Shown here: one piece after another, positions 21,203-32,538 of the stretch
Layout: every line of letters begins with the position of its first letter
Position numbering within the stretch: position 1 is the stretch's first letter
Assembly (NCBI GenBank): GCA_001599755.1
Contig: BCHX01000006.1
Coordinates: forward strand, 3,769,336 to 3,833,335
Direction: 5' to 3'
DNA: 64,000 bases
Origin: Gliomastix tumulicola
Taxonomy: Eukaryota > Ascomycota > Sordariomycetes > Hypocreales > Bionectriaceae
Notes under the pieces: model-generated
The model's database searches: none
What the model was told of the DNA's origin: nothing
What the model saw: the letters and a program-made list of their open reading frames with translations, nothing else
Program-made: the position numbers and the translations under genes

Positions 21203-22062
21203 CCTTCCGCGGTCCGAATGTTAAGTCTGAGGGTAGACGTCAGGTCGACGTTCGAGGGCCAAGGAAAAGAGGTTAAGGGTTCCCAAAGTGAGTCACAGAA
21301 GGATGAAGCTTCACGAGAACATCCCTTGAACAACTTGGGCCATGACGAGAGGCTCTGTAAAGTCGAAGTTCCTGATGTTCAGTTCGGGAACCAGCCAGTG
21401 ACCACGCTGATAAGGAGCGGGGCGACTTTGGAGGCGCCAGTTCGATGGAAGTGGAAGGTTTCCCCGACCCTCACACTAAAGACCAGCTAGTGATTCGTTA
21501 CTAGTCATGTGATTTAGCCACTCCAGATGTGCTTCAACTGGTATTAGGATGCTGGGAGCAGACACCAATGAATTAGATAATGATGAGCTTGTCGATAGAT
21601 CAACCACTTGCATCGAAACGAAGCATGCAGGCACTTCCTTCTACCGTGCATGGATTCCCCTAGTGTACAAGACCCAAGACAATATGAGGCAAACCTGTGA
21701 TGGAGTCAGCACAGTTAGCGCCTAAACGATGTGTCAGCCGATACCGGACAAAGAAATCCAACATGTTATGTCAGCACCCAACATGCTTCTCTCAGGGGCC
21801 AGTTCACGAAGTGTTTCTTTGGTCTCGACTTGAGCAATATCCATAGCTGGGTCACAACTGGCAGATCCTCCGGTCACTGAGCTGGCTCCTGTTGTCTATC
21901 ATGGCAAAGCTGGGTTGATTATCGTGCGTCAAAGGCACTCTCTAATGATGGCATATCAGATTAACCAGAACTACTTCAACTAGCTACTCAGACTGAAAAG
22001 CACTCCAAGGTAGCGAGCGACAGTATGCAGCATAGTTCCAAATTCCACCCGAGAAAACGAAT
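21203..22062. other. Intergenic region upstream of the regulator
   Basis: About 860 bases. I see no supported gene; one 130-codon plus-strand frame overlaps the regulator leader and has no recognisable motif. Confidence 0.45.
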
Positions 22063-23739
22063 CTAAACAGCGAAGCGGAAGCGCGGGCTCTTCTCGCCCA
22101 TGGCCTCAATCTCGATATCCGTCTTGCCCTCCATGAGGTAGTCCTGCTTGCCCTCGTCACGGAGCTTGTTCTGTCGCTTGAAATGGAAATGCAGGACAAT
22201 GTTGAGAACGAGCGACACGGCGAGAAGGCCAATGCTGGCAGCGTAACTGGGGCGGAAGGTCGGGGCAAACTTGTCGGAGAAGAGGAACGGCGAGGCGACG
22301 CCAGACGAGTTGCCAATCGTCAGATGCATACCAGTGGAGAACGCCCGCTTGCCATAGCGAGGGTTGTTCGTGGGGACCCAGGCAAAGGAGATGCCGGCGC
22401 CGGTGAAGATGCCCACGGCCACGAAGAAGGTGCCCGCGTACGAGGTCGCTGTGCCGTTGTTTGAGAGGAGCATCCCGTAGCCGACCATGGACGAGACGAT
22501 GGAGCCCATGATGAAAAAGCCGCGCTTCTGGGTGATGTCGGAGAGACGCGCGCAGACGAGATAGATGATGGCGCCAAAGGCATAGACGGGGACCGTCATC
22601 GCCTGGACGACTGTCGGGCTCCAGCCGGCTCCCATGTCCCGGATGATGGTGGGCAGGAAGACGACGAACGAGTACAGCATCGTCAGCAGGGGGAACAGGG
22701 CGAAGCAGTAGGCGTACGTCGTCCAGTCCCTCATGCCGTCCTTGACATCCGGCCACTCCATGTGACGCAGGTTCCTGGCGCGGCCGAGCTGAGCCTCATG
22801 GATCTTGACGAGGTTGGCACGGTCCTCGTCGGACAGGAACTTGGCGGTCTCGGGGCTGTTGGGAAGCACGAAGGGGATGATAAAGCCGGTGACGATGGTC
22901 GGAGCACCGTTGATGAGGATGATCCAGCGCCATGCGTTCCAGCCGCCAGCACCATTCATGTGGCCAATGCCGTACGCGACCAGACCTCCACACAGACCAG
23001 AGATGGCGGCTGTCGAGTAGAAGTAGGCGATGCGAAGGGCGAGGTTGCGACGGCCGTAGAACATGGACAGGTACAGCACGACGCCGGGGAAGAAACCAGC
23101 CTCGAAGAGACCGAGAAGCAGACGGCATCCAACCAGGGCACCGAAGCTGTTGACCCATGCGCTGAAGGTCGCGACAATGCCCCAGGCGATGGTCAGGCCG
23201 GCGAGGTATCGAGCAGGCTGGAGCTTCTTGATGATCATGTTGGAGGGGGCTTCGAACAGCTAGACATGACAGGTTAGAACAACGACTGCAGACGCTGTGA
23301 CACGATGGAGGACGTACGCAGTAGGTGACGAAGAGGAGGGAGACAGCCATCTGGAACTGGTTGTCCTTGAGACCGAGGTCCTCCTCCATCTTGAACAGAC
23401 GAGCGTTACCGATGTTGACTGAGAAGATTAACAAGTCAGTCGCCATTCCATGTTGTTTTTTCGTCATCATCGTTGTGGGCTGCTGGACTCACCTCGGTCC
23501 ATCATGTTCATGAGATACACCCACATGACCATGGGCACGATGCGATAGTCGAGCTTTCGCAGGATGGCTCGCTCCGTCAACTTGTCGACGGCCATGGCAT
23601 CAGCGCCAGGAGCCTGCTCTAGGACCTCAGCGTTCCCGGAAGACGAGTCCACGTCATTTGCGTGGCCTAGCTTCTCGCTGTCCGAGACAGCCGTGGACTG
23701 GTCATGCGCGCTGGCGACATCTTCGTGGTCTTTCGCCAT
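22063..23739 (-). CDS. MFS transporter, anion:cation symporter (DAL5/TNA1-like) family
   Basis: Exons 23493-23739, 23318-23418 and 22063-23259 join to 514 residues. An acidic hydrophilic N-terminus is followed by KLDYRIVPMVMWVYLMNMMDR, a mark of the ACS family of allantoate, nicotinate and vitamin permeases, then about twelve membrane helices. LFEAPSNMI follows the second intron, and GRRNLALRIAYFYSTAAISG is a typical loop. It should be a plasma-membrane importer of a small organic anion. A TATA-like box 90 bases upstream supports the start. It may belong to the preceding cluster, since it is on the same strand as the regulator, but the 860-base gap leaves this open. Confidence 0.9.
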
Positions 23740-23829
23740 TGTGATGAAGTGAAGCTTGCAGCGTGCAGCAAGGAGGAAGGTCGAGCTGGAAAGTGTTGGT
23801 TGCAAAACGACCGCAGCTGGCTGGCTGGC

Positions 23830-23836
23830 TTATATG
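23830..23836 (-). promoter_or_regulatory. TATA-like box
   Basis: CATATAA on the minus strand, about 90 bases upstream of the MFS permease ATG. Confidence 0.35.
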
Positions 23837-26772
23837 GCACGGAGAAGGCTTGTCGAGGTGAGACCTAAGAAACCAAGATCGAGAGACGGCGACAGGATGC
23901 AACGAAGGGCAGATGGCCTGTGGTTTATCTAGCTTCCTGCCCTTCGTGGAGAAGATGGAGAGATACGCGGGGTTGCATCATTTTCTGGTCAGGAGAGCGG
24001 GCTATGGGTCTCGGCAAAACATCCTGGGAGATTTGAAGCAGACGAAGGGGAAAGATTAGCGGCTTGGCCTTGTGGGAGGTGGACAAGCCATCGGTTATAC
24101 ACGCTTGGCAACCATCACCATTGGCCGTGTCCTCAGCCAACCTGGCTGCTCTGATATACCGGCAATTGCTCCAATGCCTCTTGGCGGTTCGTACCTATTG
24201 GTTATGCCAGCCAGGCAACCGGGTCGACTTCCCTTCGGCCGTGTCTTCCCTTTGACCGTAGGCCAACCACGCTCCCCCAGGACCCCAACATGTACTGACG
24301 GAAGCCCGGGGTAGCTTCGTATGGAGTACGGGGAGAAGTGTGCGGAGGGCGCTACGAGTTCTTTGCATTCAGCCCATCGTCGCTCTCCAAGGGGTCTGTC
24401 TACCCACGCCTATTACTGCATGTACGTACGTACTTACCCAGGCCAGGGGGACTTCCTAGTTCAGCCCCCATCTCCGAGGATAAAATAGACGTGCGTTTGG
24501 AATTTAACCTTACTTTTAGCACTCCGGCGGCGCGTGGTGCCTCCGACTCCTTTCAGGATGCAGCAGATTTCCTGGCCGTGATAATGTCCGCCCCCACAAT
24601 ATGTGTTGGAGGCAGAGTCCTCGTCCTTTGGATGGAGAGGTTTGTTCGCTCTGTCCGAGGTCTCGGATGCGTCCCCCTTTCCCTGATATCTCAGCGGAAG
24701 CAGGGCAGTCAGAGCAGCCGTCTGTCTGACCAAACACAGCAGCATGGCCTCTTGCCACCTCCCTTCCCCCTTCCTTCATCGCTCACACCGGTTGAGACCT
24801 TGCCTGATCCTGACTCTTAGCCGTACTGCTTTGCCGTTCCCACAGTGGGCTTCCTGTGGAGATGCCCAGCCTTCTGCATCCCATGCACCCCGTCATTCAC
24901 CATATTCTCCTTCCCCTTTGAAGCTAGTCCGTCATCTTAAGCTCCAAGCTATTAAGGCGCCGCAACTTTACTTCAACCTGTTCAATTGAAAGGGCTCTCG
25001 TTGGTCAGACCGCACAGCCCAGAGCACAGCCAAGCCAGCCTGTGACCCATCCATCCCATCAAGCACATGGACGCGTAGCATTCGCCAAGCACCGTCGCTC
25101 CTGAAGCAGCGTCTGCTCAGTCCTCTCTGGGGAAATGGCAATCTTGCTTTCGCTTCTAGAAGTGGTTCAGAATCTCGCACAACGGTTGCAGCCGATGCAA
25201 AGCTAAAGCGTTTGGCGGGATTCAGAAACGAACCCTCGGCTGTCGCATTCGTCATGAAGGAAGGAGGAGTCAAGCATGAAGCATCTCCTTCATGCCATGT
25301 GCTGCGGGGATGTGTTTTGATACCACAGTCGATGCTGCAGTGGCAGCGTGCGCGCGCGCCGCCCATGCTCACACCCCCAATCTTGGATGCGTACTGCTGG
25401 CCTCTGATCTATCATCGGCCATCTTGCAGGAAAGTCGGCGAAATTGCTTGCCACAGATTACCGAACAGCCCGGTCCATGTCGAAGCCGGGGAGGAAAACA
25501 TGGCAGCCAAGGGCTTGTCCCTCTGGCCCGAAGCGAGCTCGACAGGACACCCTTGAGGGTGTGTTTCCAGGCAACTGTTCGGCGGGGTGATGACTTGGCA
25601 GTACAAGCCACCACGTACACCCACGCCAAGTAGGTACGGTCACATGGCAGCTCGGGGCAGGTCGACCAGTCCCCTTTGTAGGGGGATTTAGGTCGTTCAC
25701 CTAACATCAACCTCGTGTATCTACTCTATTCAGGTTTGAATATGCAAACTCTCAGTCCTCCGAGCCAGGAGAGGTCCGACTCTAAGGTATTGCAGATTCT
25801 CACGGTCTTGAGTCAGGCATCATCCCACGTATAAAAGATTCGAATAAGCCCCATCACACGCCTCTCCCACTCAGTTCATCAGGATCCTTACTTAGCGCTG
25901 ATATTTGAGCACATTTTCCGGAGCGCACAGCCACCTCAATCTAATCTGTGAAAAGCGTGACGTATTTCCACTGCGTCTCCTTTGTTGAGTACTCGCCACA
26001 GTTCATCATCTATGAATTTAACTTGTTTCTGCATCTGCGCTGACATTTCTTCTCCAGTCAATATAGCATTACTTATTCTTCTCGCTGGTTGGATCACCTT
26101 GATCACTAGATGATGTTGCTTAGGCAGAGCTCAGCAATGGCCAATGGGTACTTCAAGCACATCCATCCAATATGAATGAACTTCCTTCGCCGTCTGAACA
26201 ATTAGACCTCCACTGTTTGAGATTGAGCCTCCCAAAGATGTATGGAATTAGCGAGGCAGTCTCTCCGCCACAATTCCGGGCAGCATATCGCCTCTCCACC
26301 CCTTACTTTCACATCCATAGATCCTACTTTACCATTCATGGAGGTTTACCTGATAGGCCCATGATTCACAGGAAAAGAGCTGAGACAGCGTTTACTTTTG
26401 TTTTCCATAGGCATTTCCACTACAGTAGAGTGTCGACTATAAAAGGGGAGAGTCGCAAGTCCGACTCGCGCCCTTCCACGGTAATACCCAGAACTAGCGT
26501 GTCAGATTGACTTCTCAGTCCGGTATTACCAAGAATGGTGCAGTTCTAGCCATGTCTTTTCAAAGTGGTGATGATGCGACGTGTCAGATGGAAAATTTTA
26601 AGCCAGCTTTTCATGGAAGCCAAGAAGGGCCTCTCCCGCAATCGAATTCTAGTCCTTCATCCCCAAGTGAATTCTCCCTCGCCATATTGACTGCTGTGTG
26701 CGATCGTGATAGATGAGGGAAACAGTACATTTCTTGATGATTTCGTAGAACTACCAAAGCATCCCCCCCTTT

Positions 26773-26792
26773 AAAAAAAAAAAAAAAAAAAA
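26773..26792 (+). repeat. Poly(A) tract, 20 A
   Basis: A run of twenty A residues preceded by a C run. It could be a retroposed tail or a simple nucleosome-free poly(dA:dT) element. No target-site duplication was identified by eye. Confidence 0.8.
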
Positions 26793-28829
26793 CCCTTCTG
26801 GGTCATTCATGATCCAAGCTCATCCGCTATATATCCCGATGGACGCAGGCCTAGCTCCAACATATAGGCTGGGTTAAGGCCTGTATTGATTATTTCTTCA
26901 CAGAATCTAGAGCTTCGAGGATAGAAGCGTCGCATGATATCGAGGTCCATCACGATCTCCGTCGTTGGAAAGACCCTGAAGTTATCAATCAAGCCAGTCC
27001 TGACCTCCAATCGATGGGATGAGATCGAAGCCCCAATACCTCGCATCTACTCTTGACTCTTTCATTTTCCAAGAAATCCGACTGAGTCAGAAGCAACTGA
27101 ATATCTTGGTCAACTGTGTGGTGTGTTAATCCAGACGTTGTCGTGGTTGCGATGCCGGAGAAAGTGGGGCGTAAGCAGTTAACGCAACTTTGGCCTTTGA
27201 CGACCATCTGACGATGCCACTCTCTCCTCCTCAAAATCACTTCTCACTGCTGCTGCTCCCGGCGACAAGGACAATTGCAGCAGTACTGTGCACGGCCTTC
27301 CAGGGCTTTGGGGTAGTGCTGCGGATTCAACAGCAGAAGCCTCTCTTCACGGACGTGGCCCTCGCAGTGACGGCGGCTTTTGTGGCGTGGCAGTCCGCAA
27401 CAGGCGGTGTGTAAGCACAGTCGTCGCCTGGGCATTCGACAGACCATCAGGGGAAGCCTGCTGCACATTTTGGTATTAATACTATCTCTGCCAGGCTTAA
27501 TCACGGGACACAGATGTTTATACTCATAGATGGTATCTCCTAAGCAACAATGTCAGGCGCAACATGGGCATTCTAAGCGTCATGTTGTCGCTGAGAGAAG
27601 TCTCGCCGTCGTTCCGGGTGCTACGGCACATATCGGTCCGACCATGCCCCGAATAGCGTCAGGTGGTCGAGACTATTGATGCACATACACTCACGACAGG
27701 CAAATCAATCTTCTTTCCGCTGTGGCATCAGATGACAGAACCTGTGCTGGTTCTTTTGGTGCACCCGTCCTTGCCAGGCTCATCTGGCGCAGTTCGTTTT
27801 GCTGTTTCCGAGGTGGTCTAGGGTAGGAGTGCTGAACCTGAGTGTTGTTCTCATGACGATGAGGCCGGGTCCTAAGCGAAGCAACATCCTTTGACCTGGC
27901 TGGTAGATTGATGTCCCCAGATCTCATGTGCAGATGTCGCATCTCAAGGTAGCATCGTGGCCAACTTAAAATGCGTCCTGTCAACCCACGGCCCTGGAAG
28001 CGCCCAACAATGCAGATGTCTTCACATGAGTCCCGATGCACAGGGTGGGATGATATGATATCGCGTAAATTACCCGTCCTATTTAGCCGCCCCCGCGCGC
28101 TGTCCCTGTCCTTGACCACATCTCACGGAAAAGCATGCCATCCCGTCGGCTTTAGCTCCCGTACGCCACCACGTGAATCACCACTCTAGGCTTCGTGAAT
28201 GTGTTCTGTCAGACATATCCCAGGCACGAGATCATGAATATGCATCTTGATTCTGCCACCACACAACAACACGGGACACTTCGTATGAGTGGCACATCAT
28301 GGGACCATCTGGGCTATTTACCCGCAAACCCCAGCCCAACGCCCAATCCCCCGACGGGTATGCTCACTATTTCCCTGAAGCGATTTCGGACCGACTCTGC
28401 CCACGCGGGGTTGGCGGGTAGACTTCCGAGCCAAGCACCCAAATCGGTCCAAAACGGGCAGTTTTTCCATCCACTGGACAGCGTCGATTCCCTGCCCGTG
28501 GGGTGATTCGCAGGTCCGAGACTCTGGGGTTCAGTCTGTTGACAGAGGCGAGGCGGAGCCGGTGCAGGGCCTGTCACGGGAGAGGACCGTTCTCATTGGG
28601 TCGGGACTGTATATTCACACCATGCAGCCTCAGGTGACGGGTCCCCCGGACGACCTGTCGCCGCGTCCCTCTTTCTTTCTCGCTTACAGAAGGACCAAGG
28701 ACCCCGAGGTGCTGAAATAAAAGAGACGCTGGAGCCCCCCTCGCCCGCGGGTGGACGTTCACCCACCGCGTGCGTGTGCAATCCGCGTCCCATTCTGCTC
28801 AATTGCGAGTCATCATTCTGTGAACCACC

Positions 28830-28880
28830 ATGGGGAAGGCGTACAATATCGGTCTCGCGGCCTTTGCTGCCATTGGGTAC

Positions 28881-28919
<39 letters not shown>

Positions 28920-30652
28920 CTCGAGCGGCTCGAGCCACTGCTGACCGGCTTTGCAGATCGTTCCTCTTCGGATACGATGCGGGTGTCATGACCGATGTCA
29001 TTGCCTCGGAGCATTTCCTGAAATTCTTCAATACCGATAAAACATCCTCCATCATCGGCGCCATCAACTCGACATTCAATGGCGGTGCCGTCTTTGGCTC
29101 TCTGTTCGGGGGTGTCATCATGGACAAGTACGGGCGTAGGGGAACCATCTTTGTCGGAGGCGTGATCGGCACTATTGGTGCCATTCTGCAAGCCGCTACC
29201 TACCAGTCAGTGGATATCTTCTCCGGATCGGATCGTTGGGGTTCTCGGTTTTTCTGACGAAGCCACAGTCTGGGTATGATGCTGGTTGGACGCATCATTG
29301 CCGGGTTTGCCGTTGGTTTGCTTTCCATGAGTGGTGAGTGCTGGCTTTTTTTTTTTTTTTTTTTGGCACTGATGATGTGCGCCCTGGGAGGATTTGAGGG
29401 ACTGACAAACAGCCGCACCAGTCCCCGTGTACCAGTCTGAATGCGCCCACCCCAAGATCCGTGGTCTTATCGTCGGAATAGCACAGCAAATGATCGGTGT
29501 CGGTTTCATCGTATCCACCTGGGTTGGATACGGAAGTCACCATGCACCGGACACGTCTTCATTCCAGTGGCGTTTCCCGCTCGCGTTCCAAGCCATCCCG
29601 TCCATCATGCTCGCCATCGGTATGATCTGGCTGCCCGAGTCTCCCCGACATTTGATTGCCACGGATCGGCTGGAGGAAGGCATGAAGATCCTGCGGAAAC
29701 TGCACTTCGACGGGACCAACGACGACTGGGTCCAGCGAGAGTTCAACGAGATCAAGCTCACTCTTGACGCCGAGAAGAGCCAGACGGCTCAAGGGTGGCT
29801 GATCATGTTCAAGGTGCCGCAGTGGCGCCGCCGCCTCATGCTGGGCACGCTGGTCCAGGTCTTCACCCAGTTCACGGGCATCAACGTCATCGGCTACTAC
29901 CAGACCATCATGTACGAGGCTCTGGGCTTCACCGGGAAGACCAACATCCTCGTGGCCGGCATCTACAACTGCGTGGGACCCATTGCTAGTACGGCGCCCA
30001 ACCACACCCCTCCTTGAGACATCGCATTGCTGACCCCTTGCAGACTTGTTTTTCATCGTGTTCATGATCGACCGTGTCGGTCGCAAGAAGCCGTTGATCG
30101 CTGGTGCTATTGGCATTACCATCGCGCTGATCTGCGAGGCCGCCGTGAACAGCCAGAACGAAGACGCAAGTAAGCGAGGCCTCAGCATCGCAGGCGTGGC
30201 CTTCATCTTCATGGTCAGCATCATCTTCTCCTGGTCCTTTGGGCCTGTGTCGTGGACCTACATGTCCGAAGTCATGCCCTATCAGATCCGCGGCAAGGGC
30301 TCTGCGTTTGCCACAGGCATCGGCAACTGGCTCGTTGCCACGTTCTGGACCCAGGTCAGCCCTATTGCTCTTGGAGAGCTTGGATGGAAGTTTTACTTCC
30401 TCTTCGTTGGTACGTTTCCCAGGTTGTTCTCGCGCGAGCGGAGATTTTCCATGTCGAACTAACCGTGCAATAGCTTGGAACGTCGTCGTCACCATCCCCG
30501 TGATCTTCTTCTTCTTCAAGGAAACAAAGGGTCTGTCTCTTGAGGAGATTGACTTGATGTTTGGTGACCGTGCGCTGGGTGCCCTCCCATCCGACCTGGA
30601 GGATAGGAAGGGTGAGGATGGAGTTGCTGTCGCTGAACATAGAATTGCCTGA
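28830..30652 (+). CDS. MFS sugar transporter (hexose/maltose-type, SP family)
   Basis: Six exons (28830-28876, 28957-29205, 29269-29333, 29413-29988, 30044-30409, 30474-30652) join to 493 residues, with phases that agree at every junction. Sugar-transporter signatures are in order: SFLFGYDAGVMTDV in helix 1, DKYGRRGTI, VPVYQSECAHPKIRG, WLPESPRHL, QFTGINVIGYYQTI, DRVGRKKPL and the closing KETKGLSLEEID. It should be a twelve-helix plasma-membrane proton-sugar symporter. Intron 1 carries a (CT)17 microsatellite and intron 3 a poly(T) stretch. Which sugar it takes cannot be told. It is convergent with the F-box-like gene. Confidence 0.94.
28883..28916 (+). repeat. (CT)17 microsatellite inside intron 1 of the sugar transporter
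   Basis: Uninterrupted CT repeats between the donor at 28877 and the CTGAC branch point near 28940. Likely to vary in length between strains. Confidence 0.9.
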
Positions 30653-31089
30653 GTAGAGTTCATCGCTGCACGGTGCAGGGCGTCTACCATGTTCAAAGAG
30701 CGCACGCAACCCCTTGGCGATAGAATCGGTCCCTGTTATTGGCCAACTGTTTGTGTCGTGAATCATCGAACGCTAGAGTAGCTCATACAAATGCAACTCC
30801 AGAAGCTGTCTCGTATCGAGTCAGTGCCAACTCCCAAGTCGAAGCTCGCCACAGCTCCTAGTGTACGGTGTCGAACAGCTGTCCCTACCCACCAGTCACA
30901 TCCTTGCCAATTGGCGTCCGGTTTCGTGTGCCTGAACTTGTTTTAACTCGGTGAGTAGGGTCAGCTCTCATCAGACTCCAGTGTCCAGCAAGTCCGTACA
31001 AAACTCCGAGGCGGCGCGCTGTGATTGTGTCTAGTCTATTTGCTGCATGTCATTGAAGTCCAATCCCGCACTCTATCCGAGCTTGCTCT
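30653..31089. other. Convergent intergenic region
   Basis: About 440 bases of 3' flank between the sugar transporter and the F-box-like gene. Nothing else recognised. Confidence 0.5.
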
Positions 31090-32538
31090 CTATGATTCCC
31101 TCCGAGATTGTACAGCCTCTAGCAGCGCTTGGAGAGCGTCTGTATCTGCCCGCTCATACTCCCTTGCTTCATCCATGTCCTCCCTAGAGCTCTCATCAGG
31201 ATCGTTGTTAAAGTCCCACGGAAGCAATCCGGAATACGGCGACTCGTTCCATGGGCTTGGACACGTGCTCTCCATAAACATGGTGTACATCGGGGCATCT
31301 CGCGTCGTGGCTAAGTCGTCGTCGCTGTGGCAGTGGCATTCGATGTCGTCGTGGTTGCAGAAGCTGAAGTCGGACAGATTTGTGAGTCTTCCCTGTATGC
31401 TCGCAAATATGGTCTGCCAGGTTCCGTCGTAAACATAGACCTCGTCCTGCTCCCGTCCAAATGCCCCTTGAGACAATCGCTTCCAGTCGTGCGTCGGTGT
31501 CTTCCACGACTTCATGGTATCCGCGGCGCAGACAACAAAGGATACAATGAAGCACATGTCCATGCGTAGACGCCGAAGGCGGCTCTGTCGGAGAACCCAT
31601 TCAAATTGGTCGTGATGGCCGATGGTGAAGTTTCCGAGATTGAGATCCGTGAGGCTCGGAAAGTCGAGGCCAGATCCGTCAAAGTAGCCAGGCATCACCC
31701 CCCACGGTTCGTTGAAGTACAGACTCAATGTTGTGAGCTGGCTAGACAAGGGAGCAAGCCAGCGTCGGTGAAGGAACGGTTCGTATGTCTGTCGCTCGAT
31801 AGCGTGTATGTCAAAGTCGGGCCCATACTCATTGTACTCTTGTGCGATGCGAAGATTGAGATGCCTCAGAGGCTTGGTGACATCGTGAAACAAGGTTGAC
31901 GATGTGAACTCCTCGATGGGAACATTTTGCATGTTCTCGATAGTGAGAGTGTCGATGACGCGAGTGTCGGGTCCATTGTCGGCACGTTGCTGAACTGCCT
32001 CGAATATGGCCTGAAGAGTATGCTTCCTTTCATCGACGGTCTCGATGTCTTCGTCCCAAGCGTTGCTATCCTCGCCCCGACAATGCGGCGAGAAGCGGAG
32101 TTCAAGAGTCGTCAGCTGTTTCAGCTCAGTGATTCGCTGGATAGCTCGAGTAAAGGCGGGAAAGGTGCCATCCTTTCTCCACGCCTTCCAGGCAGGATGG
32201 CCACGACTGTTATATAGGTCCTCGGGGGCACTGTAGATGATAGCCTTTCGAGCTTGGTCCCTCGCAATGCGACCATCTAGCATAGCGTGCCAGCGCAAAA
32301 ACTGGGGCCCATTCTTTTCATGGTCACCGTCATCACCGTGGTCCAGGACGATAACTTTACCGAGCTGGCGTGTCGCCCACTCGTTCCACGCACGGCACAC
32401 AAGACGAGCGTTTTTGATGGCGGACCAGTTGGTGTGGGCTCTACTCTCTAACGACGGTCGAATGTCCCAGAGCTCTAGGTCCATGACATTCTGGAATATT
32501 ATGTCTAGGACCAGAGGGGGCATCCCTTGGAGGTGCAT
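31090..32538 (-). CDS. F-box-like hypothetical protein
   Basis: A single 482-residue exon. Residues 6-60 read MPPLVLDIIFQNV then ARLVCRAWNEWATRQL, the shape of a degenerate fungal F-box (LPxLxLxxIF ... LRLVCRxW). The rest has leucine-rich spacing (for example FPSLTDLNLGNFTIG) and an acidic C-terminal tail. Fungal proteins of this kind are often substrate adaptors of SCF ubiquitin ligases or unplaced lineage-specific genes. No transmembrane segment or signal peptide is seen. Its neighbours give no hint of function. I am fairly sure it is a gene but unsure of the F-box label. Confidence 0.75.
   Translation of the reverse strand: MHLQGMPPLVLDIIFQNVMDLELWDIRPSLESRAHTNWSAIKNARLVCRAWNEWATRQLGKVIVLDHGDDGDHEKNGPQFLRWHAMLDGRIARDQARKAIIYSAPEDLYNSRGHPAWKAWRKDGTFPAFTRAIQRITELKQLTTLELRFSPHCRGEDSNAWDEDIETVDERKHTLQAIFEAVQQRADNGPDTRVIDTLTIENMQNVPIEEFTSSTLFHDVTKPLRHLNLRIAQEYNEYGPDFDIHAIERQTYEPFLHRRWLAPLSSQLTTLSLYFNEPWGVMPGYFDGSGLDFPSLTDLNLGNFTIGHHDQFEWVLRQSRLRRLRMDMCFIVSFVVCAADTMKSWKTPTHDWKRLSQGAFGREQDEVYVYDGTWQTIFASIQGRLTNLSDFSFCNHDDIECHCHSDDDLATTRDAPMYTMFMESTCPSPWNESPYSGLLPWDFNNDPDESSREDMDEAREYERADTDALQALLEAVQSRRES

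Larger units (their letters stand above)
23740..28829. other. Gene-poor region of about 5 kb
   Basis: No gene in this stretch can be supported. The longest frames (24338-24820 plus, 26172-26510 plus, 27691-28119 minus) show no domain, no intron-linked extension and codon use unlike the neighbours. Two overlapping minus-strand frames at 26807-27240 read slightly more protein-like but are in different phases and match nothing I know; they could be a decayed fragment. A 20-base poly(A) tract lies beside them. The region may hold long promoters, non-coding RNA or the remains of mobile DNA. Confidence 0.5.

Noticed and set aside
24338..24820. 160-codon plus-strand frame
   Set aside because: No recognisable motif; no support from splice sites or neighbours.
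26807..27240. Two overlapping minus-strand frames as one spliced gene
   Set aside because: They overlap in different phases and no donor/acceptor pair joins them convincingly; kept only as a possible remnant.
27691..28119. 142-codon minus-strand frame
   Set aside because: Polar, low-information sequence without a family match.
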